NCBI GenBank assembly: GCA_050945315.1
Contig: JBMNSS010000112.1
Span: 1-9,062, forward strand
Direction of reading: 5' to 3'
Origin: DTU080 sp050945315
GTDB lineage: Bacteria; Bacillota; Limnochordia; DTU080
Length of the DNA: 9,062 bases
A program made the position numbers and the translations under genes. The notes below the pieces were generated by a model. It worked only from the letters and a program-made list of their open reading frames with translations. It had not been told where the DNA came from and made no database searches. Positions 1 to 6,780 of this stretch are shown piece after piece. Each line of letters begins with the position of its first letter. Within the stretch, counting starts at the first letter, position 1.

Positions 1-121
1 CCTTCGGCTTCCTTCAGACCCCGCCGTTACCGGCGACGCCCTTGCCTACGGGTTGTTTTCCCACTGGCAGGTAACGAAGGTTTCTTTCAACCTTCCGGCT
101 CGGCAAGCATGCCGGGCACAC
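1..121 (-). mobile_element. Group IIC intron, 5' end (domain I, partial)
   Basis: Read on the minus strand, position 121 starts GTGTGCCCGGCATG (108-121), which carries the GUGYG 5' end of group II introns. Three blocks agree, from memory, with the Oceanobacillus iheyensis class IIC intron in the same order: this 14-base start, a GCAAGGGCGTC block (35-45; 10 of 11 bases match as recalled) and TCTGAAGGAAGC (7-18). Between them lie helices typical of domain I: one with arms GAAGGTT and AACCTTC, and one closing a GUAA (GNRA-type) tetraloop at 23-34. The intron runs off the left edge, so the rest of domain I, the reverse transcriptase/maturase gene and domains V-VI are not visible, and I cannot say whether it is intact. 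Group II introns are self-splicing ribozymes and retroelements. Identification rests on recalled sequence and structure, not on a search. Confidence 0.85.
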
Positions 122-126
122 GCAGA

Positions 127-155
127 GAATGACGCTCGTCCTGCGAGCGTCATTC
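127..155 (-). terminator. Terminator hairpin of the SLH gene and IIC intron target
   Basis: A perfect 12-bp inverted repeat (arms 127-138 and 144-155, 5-nt loop 139-143) starts 23 nt beyond the stop codon of the SLH gene. On the minus strand it is not followed by a T-run but by TCTGC and then the group IIC intron. Class IIC introns are known to insert just downstream of intrinsic-terminator stems. The original T-tract is therefore probably in the 3' exon beyond the intron, outside the window; that part is inference. Confidence 0.75.
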
Positions 156-178
156 CGGTCTGTCTGATTCCTTGCGTT

Positions 179-1378
179 CTAGACATCTGACCCAAAAAGC
201 AACTGGGTTAACAGCAACTCCGTGGCCTCAGTCTGAGCCAGTTCTTTGACTTGCTGCCAATCTCTGTCAAACAAAGCGACTACCAGCTCCTGTGAAACGC
301 CCAGCGAATCCGACAGAGCTTCGGCCAAACGCGTTTGTCCCATATCTCCAAGCGACGACCAGTCCTGTTTCATGAGAGCTTCAGCCTCGGACGGAGTTGC
401 TCCGACCTCCAGGAGTCTGTTGTACAAGGTGACCTGAAATCCGTTGGCCACGGCTTTCCAGTCACGTCGTATAAGAGCCGTGATCTGATCGGGCGTAAGC
501 AGTCCTTTTATGATAGCACTGGCTCGCGACGCAATCTCCTCACGCGTCGCCGTGCCACGAGCCTTCACGAAGACCGGAGTGCCAAAGCGATCAGCCACGA
601 GATATACCGCGTCACCTTCTTCCAACGCATCTGCTTCGCTGAGCGTAGAGTTGCGATAGACCGTTACCGACGGGGCGAGTGTGAAATCCCGCAAAGCATT
701 CTCCGCAGTCTTGACGCTCATCACGTATCTGGCGGGATCTGCGTGATCGATTTCTCCTTCAACAACCTGAAGACGCAGCACACCATTTATGATGGCAGCC
801 GCTTCAGCACGAGTCACCGGTTCGTTGGGACGGAGACGTCCCTTGTAGTACGGAGGCAGGATGTCCAGCCTGTCAGCAGCCGTGATGTAACGAGATGCCC
901 AGTGAGTGGCCGAGACATCGGAGAAAGCGGTGTCCTCAATCTCTTCTGCTTCTATCACTTCATTGATATCCAGTGCTCGCATGGCGATGGCGATGGTCTC
1001 AGCGCGATTGACCTCTTGTTCAGGACGAAAGGCGCCGTCTTCATAGCCATCGATGAGTCCGGCAGCACCCATGGCAGCTATGTCATCACTCGCCCAGTGC
1101 TGCTGGGTGTCCCGGAAATCCTGCTTTCCCGAGGCATGAGGCAATGCAAACGCCTTGACAATCATCTTGGCCAGTTCAGCCCTGGTTACCGTTCCGTTGG
1201 GGCGAAATGTGCCGTCAGGATATCCGCCTACTATGCCTTTGTCGGCCAATGCCATTACATGCTCAATCGCCCAGTTTCCTCCAAGATCCTTGAAGTCTTG
1301 GGCGGCGCCGGCCAACTGTCCGAAAGCAAATAGCAGCACTGTAGCGCACCCGATGATCACGGGATATATGCGCCGCAT
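179..1378 (-). CDS. SLH-domain cell-surface protein with C-terminal DW helical repeats
   Basis: A 399-residue secreted protein that is probably held on the cell wall. Residues 1-25 form a signal peptide (MRRIY basic start, hydrophobic core, AGA-AQ cleavage). Three S-layer homology repeats follow at about 28-77, 88-136 and 151-203. They carry the motifs TRAE (65-68), NRAE (124-127) and TRAE (189-192), which in this family contact pyruvylated cell-wall polysaccharide. Residues about 218-275 look like a small beta domain (APSVTVYRNSTL, then GDAVYLVADRFGTPVFVKA). Residues 293-396 form three 33-34-residue helical units, each with an Asp-Trp pair (306-307, 339-340, 373-374). The ATG is preceded by AAAGGGG (1387-1393) at good spacing. 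It is transcribed away from polA and ends in the hairpin at 127-155. The SLH assignment is firm; what the C-terminal part does is unknown. Confidence 0.93.
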   Translation of the reverse strand: MRRIYPVIIGCATVLLFAFGQLAGAAQDFKDLGGNWAIEHVMALADKGIVGGYPDGTFRPNGTVTRAELAKMIVKAFALPHASGKQDFRDTQQHWASDDIAAMGAAGLIDGYEDGAFRPEQEVNRAETIAIAMRALDINEVIEAEEIEDTAFSDVSATHWASRYITAADRLDILPPYYKGRLRPNEPVTRAEAAAIINGVLRLQVVEGEIDHADPARYVMSVKTAENALRDFTLAPSVTVYRNSTLSEADALEEGDAVYLVADRFGTPVFVKARGTATREEIASRASAIIKGLLTPDQITALIRRDWKAVANGFQVTLYNRLLEVGATPSEAEALMKQDWSSLGDMGQTRLAEALSDSLGVSQELVVALFDRDWQQVKELAQTEATELLLTQLLFGSDV

Positions 1379-1523
1379 GTAGCAAACCCCTTTCTTATGA
1401 CCAGAATCCGCACCGTGCCCGAAGCTATCCTTGACTTATGGACACTTTCGACGTCGCATTGTTGTCGCCTTGCGGTAATGAAAACCACTATTGTGAACTC
1501 TCTCCGAGGTCCGGCGGTGTGAG

Positions 1524-1552
1524 TGGACGTATGATACGCCTGTCATTATACT
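1524..1552 (+). promoter_or_regulatory. Candidate polA operon promoter
   Basis: A TATACT -10 element (1547-1552, 5 of 6 to TATAAT) lies 17 nt after TGGACG (1524-1529, 4 of 6 to TTGACA), as expected for a housekeeping sigma factor. The start site would be near 1559, giving a leader of about 60 nt. On the other strand 1545-1550 reads TATAAT exactly, so a divergent -10 for the SLH gene may overlap it, although I see no good -35 there. Prediction by motif only. Confidence 0.45.
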
Positions 1553-1572
1553 GTATGTAGTAGCTAAAGCGT

Positions 1573-1600
1573 TTTTCCAAATCTCCGGTGGTTTGGAAAA
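1573..1600. repeat. 9-bp dyad in the polA leader
   Basis: TTTTCCAAA (1573-1581) and TTTGGAAAA (1592-1600) are perfect inverted repeats around a 10-nt centre. The dyad ends 21 nt before the polA start and just upstream of its ribosome binding site. No T-run follows on either strand, so it does not look like a terminator. It could be an operator or a leader hairpin affecting polA translation; the function is inferred only from position. Confidence 0.5.
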
Positions 1601-1621
1601 CCTTACAGGTGGGGGATGGCG

Positions 1622-4279
1622 ATGCACAAAAAAGGCAAATTCATGTTGATCGACGGACACAGTCTTCTGCATCGGGCTTTCTACGCTCTGCCCACCATGA
1701 CGACATCTTCGGGCTTGCACACAAATGCGGTCTACGGCTTTGCCACCATGCTCAATCGCCTTCTCGAAGATGAGAAACCGGATTACGTCACAGTGGCCTT
1801 TGACTGTGCTGCGCCGACGTTTCGCCACGACGCGTTTGCGGATTATAAAGCCACTCGCCCTGCCATGGCTGAAGAACTGCGCGTTCAGATACCGCTGGTA
1901 CAAGAACTCGTGGAGGCCTACAACATCAACAGCCACCTGTTGGAAGGCTACGAGGCTGACGACATTATCGGGACTCTTGCCTTTCAGGCCCACGAAGCCG
2001 GTTGTTCCGTCGTGATCGTCACGGGAGATAAGGATGCCCTTCAGCTGGTACGTCCAGCGATTGAGGTGCTCATCACTCGGCGAGGGATCACCGACATGCA
2101 GCGCTTCACCCCCGAGCTGGTGCTGGAGACGATGGGCATAAATCCGGAACAAGTACCCGACTGGAAGGCTCTCGTCGGGGACAAATCTGACAACATTCCC
2201 GGAGTGCCCGGCATCGGCGCCAAGACGGCAACCAAACTGTTGCAGGAGTATCCGTCGCTTGAAGATATACTGGCGACAGCCGACACGCTATCCGGCCGGG
2301 CCGGGGAAGCGTTGCGTCGGCATCGGGACGCGGCGATCCTGAGCAAAAGCCTGGCCACGATAGAGACGCAGATGCCAATCACCATAGACTGGAAAGCGGC
2401 TGAATCTCAGCCGCCTCAGGTCGACAAACTCACCGATCTGTTCACAAGAATCGAGGCTCGCTCTCTTCTCACTCAACTCCACCGACGCCTTGGGGTAGAG
2501 GACCACGAGAGCGCCATGCCTAGCCAGCTTTCCCTGGAAAAAATCGCAGAGGAAAAACCCCAACGAATACTCAGAGTGGATGACGGAGACTGGCTTGGCG
2601 CCACGTCTGTACTGCAAGAGCCGATCTGCTTTCTCATCGTCCCGACTGCCGCCAATGACTTGTTGTTTACGGCTTCTGACGAGGAGCGATTCTTGTGGGG
2701 GATCAGTGATACACCCTCAGACTTTATGGCTTTTCTCACTTCCGGGCGACGCCTGTATACACACGATCTGAAGTCACAGCTCGTGATCGTGGGCAAGGCG
2801 GGGGGGACTATTCCTGAACCGACCGACATCCAAGCCGTTGACGACCTTCTGCTGGCATCCTATTTGGCCGATCCCGCTCAAGATCACTCGTTGGCCGGCA
2901 TCGCTAAATTCCATGGACTGGAGATCACTGAAGTCTCGTCTGAGGTCTCAAATACCGCTGACACAACGGAAGTGATTCGGCAATACCACCATCTGCTGCG
3001 TACCGTGGAACCCGCTCTTTTGAAGACTCTGGCTGACCATAGGCTTGACAGCCTCTTCCGCGACGTTGAGATGCCGTTAACCGTGATCTTAGCCTCTATG
3101 GAACAAGCAGGCATACGCATCGATCGTCAACGTCTGGCTGAGATGTCAAAAGAGATGGCAGCCGAGATTGCGCAGCTGACTGATGCCATATACAAGGCGG
3201 CGGATGCGGAGTTTAACATCAACTCACCAAAGCAGCTGGCGGAGATCTTGTTTGATCGCCTACAGCTACCCGCAATACGGAATACAAAGACAGGTCGCTC
3301 AACCTCTGCGGAAGTCCTGGAAGACCTGGCTGACTATCATGATCTGCCAGGTCTCGTGCTGGATTATCGGCAACTGGTCAAGCTTACAAGCACCTACGTT
3401 GACGCGCTGCCCTCGCAGATTGATGAACGGACAGAGCGTATTCACACCACCTTTAACCAAGCCGTTACAGCGACGGGACGCCTATCCAGCATGCATCCGA
3501 ATCTGCAGAATATCCCAATTCGCACTGCCTTAGGACGTCAGATCAGGAGTTGCTTTGTACCCGAGGAAGGTGCTGTGCTCATTTCGGCGGACTATTCGCA
3601 GATAGAACTGCGGGTCTTGGCGCATCTGTCAGGCGATGAGAACCTGATCACCGCTTTCCTGGAAAACGCCGACATCCACACCAAGACTGCCGCCGAGGTG
3701 TTTGAGATTCCGCCGGAAGACGTGACTCCCGAGATGCGCAATGCCGCCAAAGCGATAAACTTCGGCATTGTCTATGGCATATCCAGCTTCGGCCTGGCGC
3801 GAGGTACGGGTTTGACTCGCCAACAAGCTCAAACCTATATTGACAATTACTTCAAACGCTATCCGGAGGTCAAGCGCCACATGGAGGGATCGGTAGCCAT
3901 GGCGCGCACGCAAGGATATGTGACGACCATCTTGGGCCGACGACGCTACCTGCCTGCCATAAGAAGCAGACGCTGGCACGAGCGTAGCTTCGCTGAGCGC
4001 ACGGCCATGAATACGCCCATCCAAGGCTCCGCCGCGGATATCATCAAGTTGGCCATGCTGCGAGTCTATTCCCGATTAGCATCGGAAGGTCTTCAAACAC
4101 GTATGTTATTGCAGGTTCATGACGAATTGGTCTTTGAGGCCCCCCATGACGAAGCCGAAAAAGCGGCCATGCTGATCCGTGAGGAAATGGAGAACGCCTT
4201 CCCACTGAGAGTGCCGCTGGCCGTCGCCGTTGAAGCCGGGCCCAACTGGCTTGACACGAAGGAGATAGGCCATGCCTGA
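1622..4279 (+). CDS. polA: DNA polymerase I, proofreading-deficient type
   Basis: An 885-residue family A polymerase that fills gaps in excision repair and removes Okazaki RNA primers. The N-terminal 5'-3' nuclease (about 6-290) keeps its acidic residues: D11, D61, E111/D113/D114, D136/D138 and D187/D190. The middle domain (about 310-480) aligns with the 3'-5' exonuclease but lacks the DxE motif and other metal ligands, as in the Bacillus and Thermus enzymes, so proofreading is probably absent. The polymerase domain has motif A (DYSQIELR, D657), the O-helix (R706, K710, F714, Y718) and motif C (HDE, D834/E835). An in-frame ATG at 1616 is also possible, but GGTGGGGG (1608-1615) abuts it and is better spaced for 1622. 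The end overlaps mutM by 8 bases. The family call is certain; the start is not. Confidence 0.97.
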   Translation: MHKKGKFMLIDGHSLLHRAFYALPTMTTSSGLHTNAVYGFATMLNRLLEDEKPDYVTVAFDCAAPTFRHDAFADYKATRPAMAEELRVQIPLVQELVEAYNINSHLLEGYEADDIIGTLAFQAHEAGCSVVIVTGDKDALQLVRPAIEVLITRRGITDMQRFTPELVLETMGINPEQVPDWKALVGDKSDNIPGVPGIGAKTATKLLQEYPSLEDILATADTLSGRAGEALRRHRDAAILSKSLATIETQMPITIDWKAAESQPPQVDKLTDLFTRIEARSLLTQLHRRLGVEDHESAMPSQLSLEKIAEEKPQRILRVDDGDWLGATSVLQEPICFLIVPTAANDLLFTASDEERFLWGISDTPSDFMAFLTSGRRLYTHDLKSQLVIVGKAGGTIPEPTDIQAVDDLLLASYLADPAQDHSLAGIAKFHGLEITEVSSEVSNTADTTEVIRQYHHLLRTVEPALLKTLADHRLDSLFRDVEMPLTVILASMEQAGIRIDRQRLAEMSKEMAAEIAQLTDAIYKAADAEFNINSPKQLAEILFDRLQLPAIRNTKTGRSTSAEVLEDLADYHDLPGLVLDYRQLVKLTSTYVDALPSQIDERTERIHTTFNQAVTATGRLSSMHPNLQNIPIRTALGRQIRSCFVPEEGAVLISADYSQIELRVLAHLSGDENLITAFLENADIHTKTAAEVFEIPPEDVTPEMRNAAKAINFGIVYGISSFGLARGTGLTRQQAQTYIDNYFKRYPEVKRHMEGSVAMARTQGYVTTILGRRRYLPAIRSRRWHERSFAERTAMNTPIQGSAADIIKLAMLRVYSRLASEGLQTRMLLQVHDELVFEAPHDEAEKAAMLIREEMENAFPLRVPLAVAVEAGPNWLDTKEIGHA

Positions 4280-5090
4280 ACTCCCCGAAGTAGAATGCAT
4301 AAGGCTCACGCTTCTTCCTCATATCCTGGATCGCTCGATCATCTCCGTTGAGGTCTTCTGGGAGAAGACTCTCTCGGGGATCTCACCGGCGACGCTACGC
4401 CACAAGTTGTTGAATACCAAGTTCACCGATGCCGCGAGAAGGGGCAAATTCCTTGGCCTGATTCTGGACACGGGAGAGTATCTGGTCTTCCATCTGCGCA
4501 TGACCGGGAAGCTCTCAGTGCAGCCCGCGGACGAAGAACGCGAGAAGCATCTGCGGTTGGCGATACGCTTGGACAACGGGCACGAACTGCGTTTTGTGGA
4601 CCAGCGCAAATTCGGGAAAGTATTCTGGGCGCAAAACGAAGAGGAATGGTTACAAATAGCCGATGTTGGCATAGAGCCCCTGTCTTGTGAGTTCACCCCT
4701 GAATCCTTGACTGCCATCCTACAGGGGAAAAAAGCGCAGCTCAAAGCCATCTTGCTTGATCAGCGACAAATAGCCGGTCTGGGCAACATCTATTGCGATG
4801 AGAGCCTGTACAGAGCGGGTCTGCATCCTCAACGTCCCTGCGGTGATCTCAACGACAACGAGATAGAACGCCTGCACGCAGCAATACAGTCTTCACTGAC
4901 AACGGCTTTACGGAACGGAGGGACGACACTGCGTGATTATTTAGACGGAGACGGGCGACCCGGCGCCAACCAAGATCATCTGTTGGTCTACGGGCGCGCC
5001 GGTGACTCGTGCCCACGTTGTGGCCATGTCTTCGAACGATTGAGAGTTGCCGGACGGGGCACAACCATCTGTCCGCAGTGTCAAAAGTGA
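4272..5090 (+). CDS. mutM: Formamidopyrimidine-DNA glycosylase (Fpg/MutM)
   Basis: A 272-residue bifunctional glycosylase/AP lyase that removes 8-oxoguanine and ring-opened purines. The family start MPELPEVE is intact: P2 is the Schiff-base nucleophile and E3 the acid. K59 lies in RRGKF. M77, R112 and F114 match the residues that fill the gap left by the flipped base. The helix-two-turn-helix is at about 157-185 (IAGLGNIYCDE, N172). A C-terminal zinc finger has C247, C250, C267 and C270, with the finger arginine R262. All key residues are present and the length is usual. The ribosome binding site AAGGAG (4259-4264) lies inside the end of polA at 7-nt spacing, and the genes overlap by 8 bases, so they are very probably co-transcribed and coupled. 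Confidence 0.97.
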   Translation: MPELPEVECIRLTLLPHILDRSIISVEVFWEKTLSGISPATLRHKLLNTKFTDAARRGKFLGLILDTGEYLVFHLRMTGKLSVQPADEEREKHLRLAIRLDNGHELRFVDQRKFGKVFWAQNEEEWLQIADVGIEPLSCEFTPESLTAILQGKKAQLKAILLDQRQIAGLGNIYCDESLYRAGLHPQRPCGDLNDNEIERLHAAIQSSLTTALRNGGTTLRDYLDGDGRPGANQDHLLVYGRAGDSCPRCGHVFERLRVAGRGTTICPQCQK

Positions 5091-5704
5091 TGCTTGTCTT
5101 GGGGCTTACGGGAGGCATCGCCTCCGGCAAGAGCACCGTGGCTCACATGCTTTCTTCTTTGGGAGCCCGAGTCATAGACGCTGACCGACTGGCCCGCGAT
5201 GTGGTGGCCTTGGGAAGCGAAGCTCTGACGGAAGTCCGAAAGGAATTCGGACGTTCAGTGTTCAATGCGGACGGTAGCCTCAACCGGGCCGCGCTGGGAA
5301 AGATTGTCTTTGCGGATCCGGCCAAACGCAAACGCCTTGAGGATATTACCCATCCTCGCATCCTAAAAGAGATGCGAAGACAACTTCAAGTGATCAAAGC
5401 GCAAGGCGAAACCGCTCTTATCGTCCTCGACGTGCCGCTGTTGTTTGAAACCCCTGAGATACTGCCTCTGTGTGATTACACAGCTGTGGTCTGGCTACCC
5501 GAAGAACTGCAAATCCGTCGGCTCATCCAACGGGACCGGCTCTCACGCCCTGACGCCCTACGACGCATTGGAGCTCAGATGCCACTGGATGAAAAACGGC
5601 GTTTAGCCGATGTCGTAATCGACAACTCCGGCTCGTTGACGGCCACCCAGACTCAAGTCCGCGATCTTTGGACTAGGCTCGTTGAGAAGAAAAAGCCAAG
5701 CTAA
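5090..5704 (+). CDS. coaE: Dephospho-CoA kinase
   Basis: A 204-residue P-loop kinase that phosphorylates the ribose 3'-OH of dephospho-CoA with ATP, the last step of coenzyme A synthesis in the cytoplasm. It has the Walker A loop GGIASGKST (8-16), the conserved DAD (30-32), the DITHP segment, VPLLFE (about 115-120) and the lid RDRLS. The length fits the family (about 200). I chose the ATG at 5090 because homologues begin a few residues before the P-loop and it overlaps the mutM stop by one base (TGATG). An open frame from 5009 would add 27 residues that look like mutM shadow. GTG at 5087 is another possibility. With no clear ribosome binding site, translation probably depends on coupling to mutM. 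Confidence 0.95.
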   Translation: MLVLGLTGGIASGKSTVAHMLSSLGARVIDADRLARDVVALGSEALTEVRKEFGRSVFNADGSLNRAALGKIVFADPAKRKRLEDITHPRILKEMRRQLQVIKAQGETALIVLDVPLLFETPEILPLCDYTAVVWLPEELQIRRLIQRDRLSRPDALRRIGAQMPLDEKRRLADVVIDNSGSLTATQTQVRDLWTRLVEKKKPS

Positions 5705-5729
5705 TGATCATAATTGAGGGGGTTATTGC

Positions 5730-6119
5730 TTGCGAATCGCGTTAATTGCCCACGACAAAAAGAAATCGGCGATGGTGGAGTTTTGCATTCGCCATCGGGC
5801 CAGTCTGAGCCTTTTTTCACTGGTGGCCACAGGCACCACCGGAAAAGTGATAAACGAAGCCACACAGCTTCCCGTACATAGAATGCTCTCAGGGCCATAT
5901 GGGGGAGATCAACAGATCGGGGCAGAGGTAGCCGCGGGTCTCATAAATGCCGTCATATTCTTGCGTGATCCATTGACTGCCCAGCCCCATGAGCCCGACA
6001 TCACAGCCTTGTTACGTGTCTGCGATGTACATAACGTGCCTTTGGCCACCAATATGGCCACAGCGGAGCTCATAGTGACTGAACTCGCAGAGTTCGTGCG
6101 GACCGGAAGACAGCTCTAG
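5730..6119 (+). CDS. mgsA: Methylglyoxal synthase
   Basis: A 129-residue enzyme that converts dihydroxyacetone phosphate to methylglyoxal and phosphate, bypassing lower glycolysis when phosphate is short. Residues matching the E. coli active site are present: H8 and D9 (IAHD), the phosphate-binding ATGTTG (33-38), SGPYGGDQQ with catalytic D60, D80 in RDPL, H87 in PHEPD, and D90. It is a little shorter than the E. coli protein (152 aa), lacking the extra N and C termini, as in other compact versions. The start is TTG at 5730, supported by GAGGGGG (5716-5722) at 7-nt spacing. It lies 25 nt after coaE with no terminator between, so it probably belongs to the polA operon. The PHEPD and GGDQQ motifs separate it from the MGS-like domains of CarB and PurH. 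Confidence 0.95.
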   Translation: MRIALIAHDKKKSAMVEFCIRHRASLSLFSLVATGTTGKVINEATQLPVHRMLSGPYGGDQQIGAEVAAGLINAVIFLRDPLTAQPHEPDITALLRVCDVHNVPLATNMATAELIVTELAEFVRTGRQL

Positions 6120-6206
6120 CGCAGCGGCAAGGGAGGATTTCTCCATCCATTGCAGAATGCCTTGATGCCGCCTACATACCCGGGTGGGTTCGATAGAATA
6201 GACAAC

Positions 6207-6246
6207 GTGCCGGCTGCCAAGAAGAAGCTAGTGTTGCAGTCGGCAC
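6207..6246. repeat. Imperfect 11-bp inverted repeat after mgsA
   Basis: GTGCCGGCTGC (6207-6217) can pair with GCAGTCGGCAC (6236-6246) over 11 positions with one G-U pair and an 18-nt loop. It lies in the 209-bp gap between mgsA and the zinc-ribbon gene. No T-run follows, so a classic terminator is unlikely. It may be a leader structure or a Rho-related processing site. I see no other signal in the gap. Confidence 0.4.
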
Positions 6247-6328
6247 ATGTAGATCCTTTCATGCGCGTCTAAGAAATTGCGGCTTCAACAGGAACCATGC
6301 TCAGAGAGAAAAGAAGAGGCGACTGCTT

Positions 6329-6730
6329 GTGAGATGCCGAGACTGCGGCCGGGAGATTGCACTGGCTCAAATCTGTCCCTACTGTGGTCACCGAAGCAAG
6401 CCCGGCTCGAGTGATGCCAAAGACACGGCAAAGAAAAAGACATCCCGCGCCCGAGGTGTGTTCAGGGGACCGGTCGCACCGCACAAGACACAGATCCGGA
6501 GGAGTGTATTCGGCATCTTTCCGGCTACTATCCGTTACTTCGCGGATCCGGATGTTCCTCACTGGCGGAAGGCGGCCATACTCATTGGGATTCTTTATGT
6601 GATCAGTCCGATTGATCTCGTGCCGGGTGCTGCCTTACCATTGTTGGGATGGATCGATGACGCGTTTGTGGCCGCCTTCACTTGGAGGCTTCTCCAAAGT
6701 GAACTGGCCCACTATGACAACGATCCATGA
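6329..6730 (+). CDS. Zinc-ribbon DUF1232 (YkvA-like) membrane-associated protein
   Basis: A 133-residue protein of two parts. An N-terminal zinc ribbon has C3, C6, C16 and C19 (CRDC and CPYC). A Lys/Arg/Ser-rich linker (about 22-58) leads to a DUF1232 domain at about 76-122. This domain has the family core YVISPIDLVP (90-99) and the acidic pair D110-D111, with hydrophobic segments that probably form a membrane helical hairpin. The biochemical role of DUF1232 is not established. The GTG start at 6329 is supported by AGAAGAGG (6312-6319) at 9-nt spacing. A 209-bp gap separates it from mgsA and about 50 bp from the next gene, so its own promoter is possible. The domain call is good; any function would be guesswork. 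Confidence 0.85.
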   Translation: MRCRDCGREIALAQICPYCGHRSKPGSSDAKDTAKKKTSRARGVFRGPVAPHKTQIRRSVFGIFPATIRYFADPDVPHWRKAAILIGILYVISPIDLVPGAALPLLGWIDDAFVAAFTWRLLQSELAHYDNDP

Positions 6731-6780
6731 GCAATAAGGTACTAGATAAACGTTAGTCATAGTTCAAAGGGGGCTTGACC

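Noticed and set aside
1..121. Left end as part of an rRNA operon or CRISPR leader
   Set aside because: The structured, gene-free sequence first suggested rRNA, but the GUGYG start and the ordered blocks fit a group IIC intron, and no spaced direct repeats exist.
335..1333. Long plus-strand open frame (332 codons) opposite the SLH gene
   Set aside because: It is antisense to a gene with a clear signal peptide and three SLH repeats, has no recognisable domain and is rich in Arg/Ser typical of shadow frames.
1436..2152. Minus-strand open frame of 238 codons overlapping the polA start
   Set aside because: It lies opposite the conserved 5'-nuclease domain of polA, has no recognisable motif and would cover the polA promoter region.
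5009..5089. Upstream 27-codon extension of coaE
   Set aside because: It lies inside the mutM zinc-finger sequence in another frame, and CoaE proteins normally start just before the P-loop.
6165..6272. Possible 35-residue small protein in the mgsA to DUF1232 gap
   Set aside because: No ribosome binding site at useful spacing, unremarkable composition, and it overlaps the inverted repeat at 6207-6246.
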